Positions 45,730 through 54,959 of a stretch of 64,000 nt of DNA are shown here, piece after piece (position 1 is the stretch's first letter; every line of letters begins with the position of its first letter). Source of the stretch: Arenimonas terrae (GTDB taxonomy: Bacteria; Pseudomonadota; Gammaproteobacteria; Xanthomonadales; Xanthomonadaceae); assembly GCF_006265115.1 (NCBI RefSeq), contig NZ_SMDR01000002.1:433743-497742 (forward strand), in the 5' to 3' direction. The notes under the pieces are model-generated. The model searched no databases, was not told the origin of the DNA, and worked only from the letters and a program-made list of their open reading frames with translations. The position numbers were made by a program, and so were the translations under genes.

Positions 45730-46365
45730 TCAGCCGCGCGCCAGGACCGGGCAGCCGGTCTTGGCCCGCACCTCGCCTTCGTCGACGCCGGGCGCGGTCT
45801 CGACCAGAAGCAGGCCGTTTGCCGTCACGTCGAACACGGCCAGCTCGGTGATGATGCGGTTGACCACGCCCACGCCGGTCAGCGGCAGCGTGCACTTGGG
45901 CAGGATCTTGGGTTCGCCGGTCTTGGTGGTGTGCTCCATCAGCACGACCACGCGGCGCACGCCGGCCACCAGGTCCATCGCGCCGCCCATGCCCTTGACC
46001 ATCTTGCCGGGCACCATCCAGTTGGCGAGGTCGCCGCGGTCGGTCACTTCCATCGCGCCCAGGATCGCCAGGTCGATGTGGCCGCCGCGGATCATCGCGA
46101 ACGAATCGTGGCTGCCGAAATAGCTGGCGCCGGCGCGCGCGGTGACGGTCTGCTTGCCGGCATTGATCAGGTCGGCGTCCACTTCCTGTTCGGTCGGGAA
46201 CGGGCCGATGCCGAGCAGGCCGTTTTCGGACTGCAGCCACACGTCCATGCCGTCGGGGATGTGGTTGGCCACCAGGGTCGGCAGGCCGATGCCCAGGTTC
46301 ACGTAGGCGCCGTCGGTGAGTTCCAACGCGGCGCGCTGCGCCATTTCATCGCGGGACCAGGACAT
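45730..46365 (-). CDS. scoB: 3-oxoacid CoA-transferase subunit B
   Basis: 211 residues. Catalytic Glu in [64 protein letters not shown] (in part) and [21 protein letters not shown] are typical of ScoB. Works with ScoA to swap CoA between succinate and acetoacetate. In Xanthomonas the equivalent pair (lpsI/lpsJ) lies in the LPS locus. It starts one base into the scoA stop. Confidence 0.93.
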   Translation of the reverse strand: MSWSRDEMAQRAALELTDGAYVNLGIGLPTLVANHIPDGMDVWLQSENGLLGIGPFPTEQEVDADLINAGKQTVTARAGASYFGSHDSFAMIRGGHIDLAILGAMEVTDRGDLANWMVPGKMVKGMGGAMDLVAGVRRVVVLMEHTTKTGEPKILPKCTLPLTGVGVVNRIITELAVFDVTANGLLLVETAPGVDEGEVRAKTGCPVLARG

Positions 46366-47102
46366 TATTTGACTCCTCGCACGATGCGCTGCTCGATGCG
46401 TTTTTCGGGGGTCGCATTCAGCACGATGCGGTCGACGTAGATGCCCGGCAGGTGCACGTGGTCGGGATCGATGCTGCCGACCTCGACGATCTGCTCGACT
46501 TCCGCCACGCAGACCTTGCCGGCCATGGCGCAGGCCGGGTTGAAGTTGCGCGCGGTCTTGCGGAACACCAGGTTGCCGGCGGTGTCGGCCTTCCACGCTT
46601 TCACCAGCGAGACATCGGCCTTGAGCGCGGTCTCGAGCACGTACCAGTGGCCGTCGAACTGCCGCGTCTCCTTGCCCTCGGCGACGATGGTGCCGTAGCC
46701 GGTGCGGGTGAAGAAGGCCGGGATTCCGGCGCCGCCGGCACGCAGCCGCTCGGCCAGCGTGCCCTGCGGGTTGAACTCGAGCTGCAGTTCGCCGGCCAGG
46801 TACTGGCGTTCGAACTCCTTGTTCTCGCCGACGTAGGAGGAAATCATCTTGGCGATCTGGCGCGTGCTCAGCAGCTGGCCGAGGCCGAAGCCGTCGACGC
46901 CGGCGTTGTTCGAGATCACCGTCAGGCCCTTGACGCCGGAATCGCGCAGCGCGGCGATCAGCGCCTCGGGGATGCCGCAGAGGCCGAAGCCGCCGACGGC
47001 GAGGGTCTGCCCATCGGCGACGAGGCCGCGAAGGGCCTCGGCGGCGCCCTCGTACACTTTGCCGCGGGCGCGGGACGCCGGGATCTTGTCGGGCACGGAC
47101 AT
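46365..47102 (-). CDS. scoA: 3-oxoacid CoA-transferase subunit A
   Basis: 245 residues. [20 protein letters not shown] (glycine-rich N-terminal motif), [35 protein letters not shown] (21 residues, ~90-110), [10 protein letters not shown] and [19 protein letters not shown]. First gene of the scoAB operon, divergent from the GT2 gene across a 224-bp gap in which I see no repeat or clear promoter. Confidence 0.93.
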   Translation of the reverse strand: MSVPDKIPASRARGKVYEGAAEALRGLVADGQTLAVGGFGLCGIPEALIAALRDSGVKGLTVISNNAGVDGFGLGQLLSTRQIAKMISSYVGENKEFERQYLAGELQLEFNPQGTLAERLRAGGAGIPAFFTRTGYGTIVAEGKETRQFDGHWYVLETALKADVSLVKAWKADTAGNLVFRKTARNFNPACAMAGKVCVAEVEQIVEVGSIDPDHVHLPGIYVDRIVLNATPEKRIEQRIVRGVK

Positions 47103-47326
47103 GGCCGGAACTCCTGGATCGGTACGGAAACCGGGAGTTTATCGCAGCCTCCGCGACCGCCGACACGTACCTTCGTCCATTGCCGGCTGCGGGCGTGGGC
47201 CCGACGGCGCGGGCTATCGCCGGGGCGGCAGCGGCTGGCACAATCGGGCCTGGTCCCCGCGCCCGGCCCCGCGCGCCCGCTCCGGGGCGCGAATCTCGCC
47301 AAGCGGCGCCCCCAGCAGACCCGCCC

Positions 47327-48286
47327 ATGCCCCCATCCGGTTCCCCCACACTGTCGATTGTCGTCCCGGTCTACGGCTGCGCCGGCTGCCTGGAGACACT
47401 GGCCGAGCGGGTTCATGCCGCGGTGGCCGGCAGCTTCCCGGACTACGAACTGATCCTGGTGGACGACGCCAGCCCCGACCAGGCCTGGCCGCGCATCGTC
47501 GAGCTGTCGGCGCGGAACCCGCATGTGCGCGGCCTGCGCCTGACGCGCAATTTTGGCCAGCACCCGGCGATCACCGCGGGCCTGGCCGAGGCGCAGGGTG
47601 CGGTGGTGGTGGTGATGGACTGCGACCTGCAGGACCGCCCGGAGGAAATCCCGGCCCTGGTCGCCGCGCTGGACGACGGGCATGCGGTGGCGCTGGCGCG
47701 GCGCGAGCAGCGGCAGGATTCGGCGGGCAAGCGTTTCGGCTCCTGGGCCTTCTACCGCACGCTGCAATGGCTGACCGGAGTGGCGCAGGACCACGGCACC
47801 GCGAACTTCGGCGCCTATTCGCGGCCGGTGGTCGACGCGGTGCTGGGCATGCCGGAGTCGAACCGGTTCTTCCCGCTGCTGGTGAAGTGGAGCGGCTTCG
47901 CGCCGCGTGTGGTCGCGGTGCAGCACGAGGCGCGCAGCGAAGGCCGCAGCAGTTATTCGCTGCGCCGCCTGCTGCGCCTGGCGCTGGACATCGCGCTGTC
48001 GTATTCGGACAAGCCGCTGCGGCTGATGACCCTGCTGGGGTTGGCCTTCGCGGCGGCATCCGTCGGCTTCGCCGGCTACAGCGTCCTGCAGTACCTGCGC
48101 GGCGACATCCAGGTCGCGGGCTTCACCAGCATCATCGCCTCGATCTGGCTGACCGGTGGCGTCGTCGTTTCCAGCCTGGGCGTGGTCGGACTCTACGTCG
48201 GCCGCATCTTCCTCGAATCCAAGCGCCGCCCCTGGTACCTGGTGCAGGCGCGGACCGGCCCCGGGCCGCGGCATGGCGATGGCTGA
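47327..48286 (+). CDS. GT2 glycosyltransferase, ArnC/GtrB-like (polyprenyl-phosphate sugar synthase)
   Basis: 319 residues. GT-A domain with [41 protein letters not shown] and the metal-binding D98/D100 in [11 protein letters not shown]. Two C-terminal TM helices (about 228-252 and 262-290) as in ArnC, GtrB and DPM1-type enzymes that put a sugar on undecaprenyl phosphate at the cytosolic face. The next genes encode a GNAT, a small flippase-like protein, a sugar aminotransferase and a GT-C-like protein, each matching a step of such a pathway. The start at ATG 47327 is by family fit. Overlaps the GNAT gene by 14 nt. Confidence 0.87.
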   Translation: MPPSGSPTLSIVVPVYGCAGCLETLAERVHAAVAGSFPDYELILVDDASPDQAWPRIVELSARNPHVRGLRLTRNFGQHPAITAGLAEAQGAVVVVMDCDLQDRPEEIPALVAALDDGHAVALARREQRQDSAGKRFGSWAFYRTLQWLTGVAQDHGTANFGAYSRPVVDAVLGMPESNRFFPLLVKWSGFAPRVVAVQHEARSEGRSSYSLRRLLRLALDIALSYSDKPLRLMTLLGLAFAAASVGFAGYSVLQYLRGDIQVAGFTSIIASIWLTGGVVVSSLGVVGLYVGRIFLESKRRPWYLVQARTGPGPRHGDG

Positions 48287-49028
48287 CTGGCTGTCACTGT
48301 CCGAGAGCGAAAGCCGGCGGTTCGGCCTTCGCGTGGCGCGCCATCCGATCGACGCGCCGCCGCCGGCGCCGGAGGCCATCCTTGCGGCGATGCGAACGCT
48401 GGCGGCCGACATCGCCGTGCTGCGCTTCGATGCCGCCGATCGCGCGACGCCTGCGGCGCTGGCCAGCCTCGGCGCAATGCCGGTCTACGCCGACACGCTG
48501 GTCTATTACGCGCGCGCCCTCGATGCCTCGCTGCCGGCGCCAACCGCGGCGGCGGCGACGGTGCGCCGCGCGCTGCCCTCGGACCGGCAGGCGCTGGAGC
48601 GCATCGCCGTCCGCGGTTTCCAGGACTACCGGAGCCATTACGGCGCCAGCGCGTGCTTTCCCGCGGCGCAGGTCGAAGCCGGCTATGTCGAATGGGCGCT
48701 GACGCACCTGCAGTCGACCGACCCGCGCGACCAGACCTGGCTGGTGGAAGCCGCCGACGGCCCCGCCGGTTTCGCCACCCTGCGCACCAGCGCCGATGGC
48801 CGCAGCGTCGAGATCCTGCTCAACGCCGTGCTGCCCGAACACCAGGGCCGCGGCCTGTACCGCACGCTGGTCGCGCAGGCGCTGCTGGCCTGCGGCGCCG
48901 CCGGCGTCGAGCGGGCCAGCGTGTCCACCCAGGTCTGGAACACGCGCGTGCAGCAGGCCTGGACAGCGCTGGGCTTCCGGCTCGAGCGCGCCTACAGCAC
49001 GTACCACCTGCGGGGACCGCAAGCATGA
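48273..49028 (+). CDS. GNAT N-acetyltransferase, possible amino-sugar acetyltransferase
   Basis: 251 residues. A divergent N-terminal half (~1-95) precedes a GNAT domain (~100-248) with ATVRRALPSDRQALERIAV, YVEWAL, ILLNAVLPEHQGRGLYRTL (acetyl-CoA loop HQGRGLY) and WNTRVQQAWTALGFRLERAYSTYHLR (in part; WNxxVQxxWxxxGF is also seen in WecD-like proteins). With a WecE-like aminotransferase two genes on, N-acetylation of a dTDP-4-amino-4,6-dideoxyhexose is a reasonable reading. Starts ATG 48273 or 48279. ATGA overlap with the next gene. Confidence 0.75.
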   Translation: MAMADWLSLSESESRRFGLRVARHPIDAPPPAPEAILAAMRTLAADIAVLRFDAADRATPAALASLGAMPVYADTLVYYARALDASLPAPTAAAATVRRALPSDRQALERIAVRGFQDYRSHYGASACFPAAQVEAGYVEWALTHLQSTDPRDQTWLVEAADGPAGFATLRTSADGRSVEILLNAVLPEHQGRGLYRTLVAQALLACGAAGVERASVSTQVWNTRVQQAWTALGFRLERAYSTYHLRGPQA

Positions 49029-49390
49029 GCTACGTCTTCATCGCCCTCACGATCGTGCTGACCGTCTACGGCCAGCTGGTGCTCAAATGGCAGGCCTCCA
49101 AGCGCCCGGACGCCACCCTGGCGGGCATGAACCCGGAGGCCATGCTGTCGCTGCTGCTCAACCCCTGGGTCATCAGCGGTTTCGCGGCGGCGTTCGCGGC
49201 GTCGCTGTGCTGGATGGCGGCGATCGGCAAGATGCCGCTGAGCAAGGCCTATCCGTTCATGGCGCTCAGTTTCCCCACGGTCGGCGTGCTGGCGGTCTGG
49301 CTGTTCAACGAACAGTTCAACACGCCGAAGATCATCGGCACCGCTTTGATCCTGGCCGGCGTGGTCGTACTTTCGCGGGCACCGGCATGA
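49025..49390 (+). CDS. Small 4-TM EamA/SMR-like protein, candidate lipid-linked sugar flippase subunit (ArnE-like)
   Basis: 121 residues and four predicted TM helices: YVFIALTIVLTVYGQLVLKW, a second near NPWVISGFAAAFAASLCW, MPLSKAYPFMALSFPTVGVL and IIGTALILAGVVVLS. The YGQLVLKWQ and PLSKAYPFMAL elements resemble ArnE/ArnF, which flip undecaprenyl-phosphate aminoarabinose. Gene context (ArnC-like GT2 before, GT-C after) supports this. Overlaps both neighbours by 4 nt, so production is translationally coupled. Confidence 0.78.
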   Translation: MSYVFIALTIVLTVYGQLVLKWQASKRPDATLAGMNPEAMLSLLLNPWVISGFAAAFAASLCWMAAIGKMPLSKAYPFMALSFPTVGVLAVWLFNEQFNTPKIIGTALILAGVVVLSRAPA

Positions 49391-50532
49391 CCTCCCCCAA
49401 GGCTCCCATGATCCCCTTCAACAAGCCGCACATGACCGGGCGCGAGCTCTGGTACATCGCCCAGGCGCATGCCAACGGCCATCTCTCCGGCGACGGCGCC
49501 TTCACGAAACGCTGCAGCACCTGGCTCGAGCAGCGCACCGGCGCCGCGCGCGCGCTGCTGACCCACTCCTGCACCGCGGCGCTCGAGATGGCGGCGCTGC
49601 TGCTGGACCTGCAGCCGGGCGACGAGGTGATCATGCCCTCGTTCACCTTCGTCTCCACCGCCAACGCCTTCGTGCTGCGCGGCGCGGTGCCGGTGTTCGT
49701 GGACATCCGCGCCGACACCCTGAACCTGGACGAGAACCTGGTCGAGGCGGCGATCACGCCCCGCACCCGAGCCATTTGCGTGGTCCACTACGCCGGCGTC
49801 GCCTGCGAGATGGATGCGATCATGGCGATCGCCGGCAGGCACGGCCTGCAGGTGGTCGAGGATGCCGCCCAGGCGATCATGTCGAGCTACCGCGGACGAC
49901 CACTGGGCACCATCGGCCAATACGGCGCGCTGAGTTTCCACGAGACCAAGAACATCGTCTGCGGCGAGGGTGGCGCCCTGCTTTGCCGCGACGCCGAATC
50001 GGCCGACCGCGCCGAGATCATCCGCGAGAAGGGCACCAACCGCAGCCGCTTCTTTCGCGGCCAGGTCGACAAGTACACCTGGGTGGATGTCGGCTCATCG
50101 TTCCTTCCCGGCGAAATCTCGGCCGCCTTCCTCTGCGCGCAGATGGAGGCCGCCGAAGAAATCACGGCCGGGCGACTCGCGCTGTGGGACCGCTACCACG
50201 CCTGGGCCGCGCCGCACGAAGCCGCGGGCCGGGTCCGGCGTCCCATCGTGCCGGCGCACTGCGTCCACAACGCGCACATGTACTACCTGCTGATGCCCGA
50301 CCTGGCGGCACGACAGCGCTTCATCGCGACCCTGCGCGAACACGGCGTCGGTGCCGTCTTCCACTACGTGCCGCTGCATTCCTCGCCGGCGGGGCAGCGC
50401 TTCGGCCGCAGCCACGGTGCGCTGGACGTCACCGATGCCACCGGCGATCGGCTGGTGCGCCTGCCGCTCTGGCTGGGCCTGGAGCCGCAGCTGGACGCGG
50501 TGCTGGCCGCCTGCGACGCCGCGCTGGCCTGA
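49387..50532 (+). CDS. Nucleotide-sugar aminotransferase, WecE/RffA-like
   Basis: 381 residues (E. coli WecE 376). DegT/DnrJ/EryC1 PLP enzyme converting dTDP-4-keto-6-deoxyglucose to the 4-amino sugar. MIPFNKPHMTGRELWYIAQA, LLTHSCTAALEMAALLL, GDEVIMPSFTFVSTANAFVLRGA (in part), VEDAAQAI, and the PLP lysine K188 in SFHETKNI followed by CGEGGAL; PLHSSPAGQRF near the C terminus is typical of WecE. The dTDP-glucose genes rmlAB are not in the window. Confidence 0.9.
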   Translation: MTSPKAPMIPFNKPHMTGRELWYIAQAHANGHLSGDGAFTKRCSTWLEQRTGAARALLTHSCTAALEMAALLLDLQPGDEVIMPSFTFVSTANAFVLRGAVPVFVDIRADTLNLDENLVEAAITPRTRAICVVHYAGVACEMDAIMAIAGRHGLQVVEDAAQAIMSSYRGRPLGTIGQYGALSFHETKNIVCGEGGALLCRDAESADRAEIIREKGTNRSRFFRGQVDKYTWVDVGSSFLPGEISAAFLCAQMEAAEEITAGRLALWDRYHAWAAPHEAAGRVRRPIVPAHCVHNAHMYYLLMPDLAARQRFIATLREHGVGAVFHYVPLHSSPAGQRFGRSHGALDVTDATGDRLVRLPLWLGLEPQLDAVLAACDAALA

Positions 50533-50544
50533 GCGGAGCACGCC

Positions 50545-52596
50545 TTGGCCCTCCCGCCGCTTCGTACCCGCCTTGCCGATGCACTGCCGCTGTCGCGCAG
50601 CGGCCCGTGGCTGGCGCTGTGGCTCGCCGCCTGCATCCTCGTGCCGGTGCTGGCCCTGGGCCTGCTCGGCAGCCTGCCGGCGCAGTGGGGCAACCTGCGC
50701 TACTTCCCGCTGTCCGACGCGCGACTGACAACCGCGCTGGCGGCCATCGCCGTGCTGGCGCTCAGTGTCTGGCTGGCACGTCGGCGCGAACCGCTGCCAC
50801 CCTGGCCCTTCGTGCTCGCCACCACGGCCATCGCGCTGGGCCTGCGCCTGGCCTACACCGGCGCCGTCGAGACCGTCTGGACCAACGACTTCCTGCTGTA
50901 CTGGGACACCGCCAGGCAGCAGGTGGCCTCGGGCAACTACGCCGTCACCAGCCTCTACAACGAACGCACGCTGCCGATCCTGGTCCCCCTGATCCTGCTG
51001 TTCGGGCCCGACCAGGGTTACGTGGTCCTGGCCAACATCGCCATGCTGACGATGATGCAGCTCGCCGGTTACGACCTGCTGCGGCGGATGCATTCGCACC
51101 AGGCCGCGCAGGCATTCAGCGTCGCCTTCATCGCGGCGCCGATTCCGCTGTTCGCCCTCACCATCCCCAGCCATGACCTGTGGGCGATGGGTTACTGCGC
51201 CGCGGCCCTCTGGCTGTGCGCGGTGGTGCTGGGCCATCGCGGGCGCCGCGGAACGCTGGTGGCGGTGGGCGTGGCCGGCGCCCTGGCCCTGGTCTGCCTG
51301 ATGATGGAAATCCAGCGCGGCATCGGCCTGCTGCTGGCGGCGGCGATGCTGCTGGCCGCACTGATGGGCTGGCTGGCCAGACGTGGCGACACGCCGGCCG
51401 ACAACCGCCCGCTGCCCACCCTGCTGCTGGTCTGCGCCGCCGTGCTGGCGGCCCAGTGGCCCCTGGGCACGCTGCTCGGAAAAATGGACCTGCGTGCGGC
51501 GGACGAACCCGGGCATCGCGTCCACATGGCGGCGTACTACGCCTCCAACGGCACCTCACTGGGCAACGGCACCTGGGGCTGGATGGACGGCTTCCGACAG
51601 CAGTTCACCGAGCCGCTGCGTACCGACGACCCGAAGCGGCTGGAGCAGCTGTCGCAGTCTCTGGTGCTCTCGGACTGGGCCGAACAGCCCCTCAAGCGCC
51701 TGGACAACGTCGCCGACCGGCTGGCCGGGCTGTTCGTGCTGGACAACTCCAACTTCTGGTATTTCACCGAGGTGGATCCGGCACTGGAGAAGCCGCTGGG
51801 CTGGCTGCGGCTGTATTCGCTGTTCGTGTCGCTGGGCTTCACGCTGGCGCTGGGCCTGGGGCTGGTCCGGCTGCTGCTGGGCGCCCTGCCCTCGGTGCCG
51901 ACGCTGGCGGGGCTGGTGCTGACCTCGGTGGTCGCGCTGGCACTGTGTTCGTTCTCGGAGAACCAGCCGCGCTACCTGATGCTGCTGTGGTTCACCGGCC
52001 TGCTGTTCCTGGCCGAAACGTTCGGCCGCCGGCCGCAGCCGCAGCCGGCCTCGCTGCGCACCGGCGCGCTGGTGTCCGTGGCCGCGGGGCTGGGCTGGAT
52101 CGGACTGCTGGGCTTGCTACTGGTACCTGTGCGCGCCCTGTACGGACCCGAGGACGGCCGCATCCTGGGGCAATGGACGCGCGTGTCGACCGGCGCGCCC
52201 GCAGGGGCCCTGCTCGTCGCGGCCGACCCCGACCCGTATGTGCATGTGACCGAACCCGGCGAACTGGCGGTCGCCCTGCTGCCGCGCGATCCGGGCGTAC
52301 GCCAGGCGCTGTGCCTGCCCGCCGGGGGGCCGGACGATCTGGCGCTTTTCGTGCGCGCCGAAGCCCTGCATCCGGGCGATGCCCTGCTGGTGCGCTTCGG
52401 CGACACCAATGCACGACGCTTCGAGCTCGCCGACGCGCAGGGCAAGGCGCTGGACCTGCGCGTCCCGGACCTGGGGCAACAGGGAAGCTGCGGCGTACTG
52501 GAGCTGAGGCTGGAGTCGCGCAGCCGCGAGCCGGCGGCGCGGGCCGTGGTGTTCTTCCCCCGGCTTGAAGTGACGATGGACGACCGCCGGCGCTGA
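50545..52596 (+). CDS. Large polytopic membrane protein, GT-C-like glycosyltransferase
   Basis: 683 residues, starting TTG 50545 (no ATG nearby). About 11-12 hydrophobic helices in the first 530 residues and a periplasmic C-terminal domain (~545-683). TM-loop-TM layout with an acidic early loop (TNDFLLYWDTARQQVASGNY: an aspartate pair after TM3) and NSNFWYFTEV recalls GT-C enzymes that take sugar from a polyprenyl phosphate in the periplasm (ArnT, GtrC, PMT). No close family recognised. Last gene of the five-gene plus-strand block. Confidence 0.7.
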   Translation: MALPPLRTRLADALPLSRSGPWLALWLAACILVPVLALGLLGSLPAQWGNLRYFPLSDARLTTALAAIAVLALSVWLARRREPLPPWPFVLATTAIALGLRLAYTGAVETVWTNDFLLYWDTARQQVASGNYAVTSLYNERTLPILVPLILLFGPDQGYVVLANIAMLTMMQLAGYDLLRRMHSHQAAQAFSVAFIAAPIPLFALTIPSHDLWAMGYCAAALWLCAVVLGHRGRRGTLVAVGVAGALALVCLMMEIQRGIGLLLAAAMLLAALMGWLARRGDTPADNRPLPTLLLVCAAVLAAQWPLGTLLGKMDLRAADEPGHRVHMAAYYASNGTSLGNGTWGWMDGFRQQFTEPLRTDDPKRLEQLSQSLVLSDWAEQPLKRLDNVADRLAGLFVLDNSNFWYFTEVDPALEKPLGWLRLYSLFVSLGFTLALGLGLVRLLLGALPSVPTLAGLVLTSVVALALCSFSENQPRYLMLLWFTGLLFLAETFGRRPQPQPASLRTGALVSVAAGLGWIGLLGLLLVPVRALYGPEDGRILGQWTRVSTGAPAGALLVAADPDPYVHVTEPGELAVALLPRDPGVRQALCLPAGGPDDLALFVRAEALHPGDALLVRFGDTNARRFELADAQGKALDLRVPDLGQQGSCGVLELRLESRSREPAARAVVFFPRLEVTMDDRRR

Positions 52597-52639
52597 GGCT
52601 GGTCGCGCTATCCGAGCCAGGCGGCCGGCGCGTCGGCAC

Positions 52640-52661
52640 CGGCCGCCCCGCGGGGCGGCCG
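52640..52661. terminator. Bidirectional GC hairpin between convergent genes
   Basis: CGGCCGCCCC (52640-52649) and GGGGCGGCCG (52652-52661), perfect 10-bp stem with a 2-nt centre, in the 73-bp gap between the GT-C-like gene and the AT3-SGNH gene. Followed by TGTTG only; weak T-run. Confidence 0.6.
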
Positions 52662-52669
52662 TGTTGCCG

Positions 52670-54745
52670 CTACTGCGCGGCGGCCGGCTCCAGCCCCAGG
52701 CGCTGGGCCAGCACCGGCGCCAGGGTGCGCGAGTACACCGCGGTCAGGTGGTGCGGGTCGCGCCAGACCAGCACATTGCCCACCACCGAATCGCAACGTT
52801 CGGGCGAACAGATCGCGTCGGTCATGTCGATCAACTCGGCCTTCGGATTGGCGGCCGCCGCGGCCACCAGCGGATCGAATCCGGCCACGGCCTCGGCGCG
52901 GGGCACGCTGCAGGGCTGGTCCCCGGCCAGGCACTGCGGCGGGTCGAACGGCATGCGCGGCGTGTCCTGGAGCAGCACGACGCGCGGGCTGATGCCGCGC
53001 AGCTCCGTAACCAGCTCCTCGAGCATCCGGGTGCTGCGCTGGTCGCTGTCCGCCTTGCCCTTGCTGCCGAAGATGCGCGAGTTGCGCGAGCGTCCCAGCA
53101 CGATCATGTCCGGCGGCGACTTGCGGAGCTGCTCGATCACGTCGCGCGACCAGGTCGTGCACTCCGTATAGGGCTTGCCGCGGATCGAATGGTCGAGCAG
53201 GGTCAGCGGGCAGGCCGACTTGGTGTAGCTGATGACGCGCCAGCCGGTGGCCTTGCCCAACTCCTCGAACGCGGGGATCCAGTTGGCGGCGTGCGAGTCG
53301 CCGATCAGGACCGCCGTCCGCTCGCCGGTCTCGGCGCCTATCGAACAGCCCTTGGCCACATCGTCCTGCGGCCGCGCATGGCAGCCGTTGCCATAGGCGT
53401 CGGCCAGGTCCGAGCGCGCCGATTCCAGCGACGGGATGAAGTCCTTGCCGGCCGGCGCGGTGGCGCCCGCCGTCAGCACCAGCGCCCCCGGGTAGTCGGC
53501 GTTGGCGGCGTAGTTCTCCCACGATTCGCTGCGGCTCTTCACCAGCAGGCCGATCGCCAGGGCCGACACCAGGGCCACGGCGGTGCAGCCCACGCCCAGG
53601 GCAAGGGCGCCGTCTCGCAGGCGCGGCGCGGGAGCCGAAGCCGGCTCGCCGCCGGTCGGACCGGAGGGCAGCGGCACCGGAGAATGGGTGGTGCGGAACG
53701 CGTCTTCGACATAACGCTTGGACAGCCAGGCGAACAACAGCGAGGCGGCCAGCAGCGCCAGGCCCAGGCCGATGCCCGGCGCACCGCCGAAGGCGTAGCC
53801 GGCAAACACGATCAGCGGCCAATGCCAGAGATAGAGGGAATAGGAGATGTCACCCAGGAACTGCATCGGCGGCACCGCGAGCAGGCGTTGCGGCGCGGCG
53901 ACGTGGCCGCCGCTGCCGGACCAGATCGCGAGCGCCGTACCCAGGGTCGGCAGCAGCGCGGCGTAGCCGGGGAAAGGCGTCTGCTTGGTGAAGAAGACCG
54001 CGCTGGCCAGGACCATGGCCAGGCCGAGCCAGCCGGCCAGGGCGCGCAGCGCGGGCGCGCCGCCGCGCCAGGGCATCAGGGCGAGCACGCAGCCTACGCC
54101 CAGCTCCCAGACGCGCGTGTGGCTGGCGAAATAGGCGATCGCCGGATCGGCCGACGTCAAGTACACCGACGCCGCCAGCGACGCCAGGCTCACCAGCGCC
54201 ACCGTCGCGGTCAGCAGCATCCGGCGCAGCTGGGGATTGCGGGACGCCGAGCGGGCGACCAGCAGGATCAAGGCCGGCCAGACGATGTAGAACTGCTCCT
54301 CGATCGCCAGCGACCAGAAGTGCTGGAGCGGACCGACCGCTTCTTCCGCCGCCAGGTAGTCGACCGAGTTGGCCATCAGCCGCCAGTTCTGCGCATACAG
54401 CGCACTGGCGACGATGTCCTGCGCCACTTCCATCCACTTGAAGCGGGGCGCGACCAGCAGCGTGGCCACCGCCGTGAACACCAGCACCAGGGACGCAGCC
54501 GGCAGCAGGCGGCGCACGCGCCGGCCGTAGAAGCCGCGCATCGAAATGTCGTTGCGCGCCTCGAGCTCGCGGGCCAGCAGACTGGTGATGAGGTAGCCGG
54601 AGATGACGAAGAAGGCGTCGACGCCGACGTAACCGCCGGGCAGCCACTGCGGCCAGATGTGGAACACCAGCACGACGCCCACCGCAATGGCGCGAAGTCC
54701 CTGGATATCCGGCCGGAAGCCGGAAACATGCGTACCAGCAGTCAT
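52670..54745 (-). CDS. AT3-SGNH O-acyltransferase (OafA-like)
   Basis: 691 residues. N-terminal acyltransferase-3 membrane domain (~1-380): FRPDIQGLRAIAVGVVLVFH, GGYVGVDAFFVISGYLIT, FYGRRVRRLLPA, FWSLAIEEQFYIVWP, SYSLYLWHWPL. An extra TM leads to a periplasmic SGNH domain (~430-685): nucleophile block TAVLIGDSHAANW and the C-terminal WRDPHHLT (DxxH). Such enzymes O-acetylate O-antigen or capsule sugars. ATG 54745 has a GGAG site 8 nt upstream. It is transcribed against the five-gene block. Confidence 0.92.
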   Translation of the reverse strand: MTAGTHVSGFRPDIQGLRAIAVGVVLVFHIWPQWLPGGYVGVDAFFVISGYLITSLLARELEARNDISMRGFYGRRVRRLLPAASLVLVFTAVATLLVAPRFKWMEVAQDIVASALYAQNWRLMANSVDYLAAEEAVGPLQHFWSLAIEEQFYIVWPALILLVARSASRNPQLRRMLLTATVALVSLASLAASVYLTSADPAIAYFASHTRVWELGVGCVLALMPWRGGAPALRALAGWLGLAMVLASAVFFTKQTPFPGYAALLPTLGTALAIWSGSGGHVAAPQRLLAVPPMQFLGDISYSLYLWHWPLIVFAGYAFGGAPGIGLGLALLAASLLFAWLSKRYVEDAFRTTHSPVPLPSGPTGGEPASAPAPRLRDGALALGVGCTAVALVSALAIGLLVKSRSESWENYAANADYPGALVLTAGATAPAGKDFIPSLESARSDLADAYGNGCHARPQDDVAKGCSIGAETGERTAVLIGDSHAANWIPAFEELGKATGWRVISYTKSACPLTLLDHSIRGKPYTECTTWSRDVIEQLRKSPPDMIVLGRSRNSRIFGSKGKADSDQRSTRMLEELVTELRGISPRVVLLQDTPRMPFDPPQCLAGDQPCSVPRAEAVAGFDPLVAAAAANPKAELIDMTDAICSPERCDSVVGNVLVWRDPHHLTAVYSRTLAPVLAQRLGLEPAAAQ

Positions 54746-54959
54746 CAACACACTCCATAGGTCGGGTCGGCGGTGCCCACTGGCGCGATCCAGCCAGCCC
54801 GGCGGCGGCATCCGGGGCAACCGCCCGGACACCGGGCCGGCAATTGTACCCAGCCCTCCGGGGGCCTGCGCGGCCGGGGCGGCGGGAGGCTGTGCGACAC
54901 TCCTCGGCAAGAAGCCCTGCGCCCCTCCCGCAGCGGCGCCGCCCGGCCCGAACCTACCG

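Noticed and set aside
54657-54959. N-terminal extension of the 54960-56102 protein by about 100 codons
   Set aside because: The extension is antisense to the start of the AT3-SGNH gene and its promoter; the ATG at 54960 immediately precedes the TM anchor.
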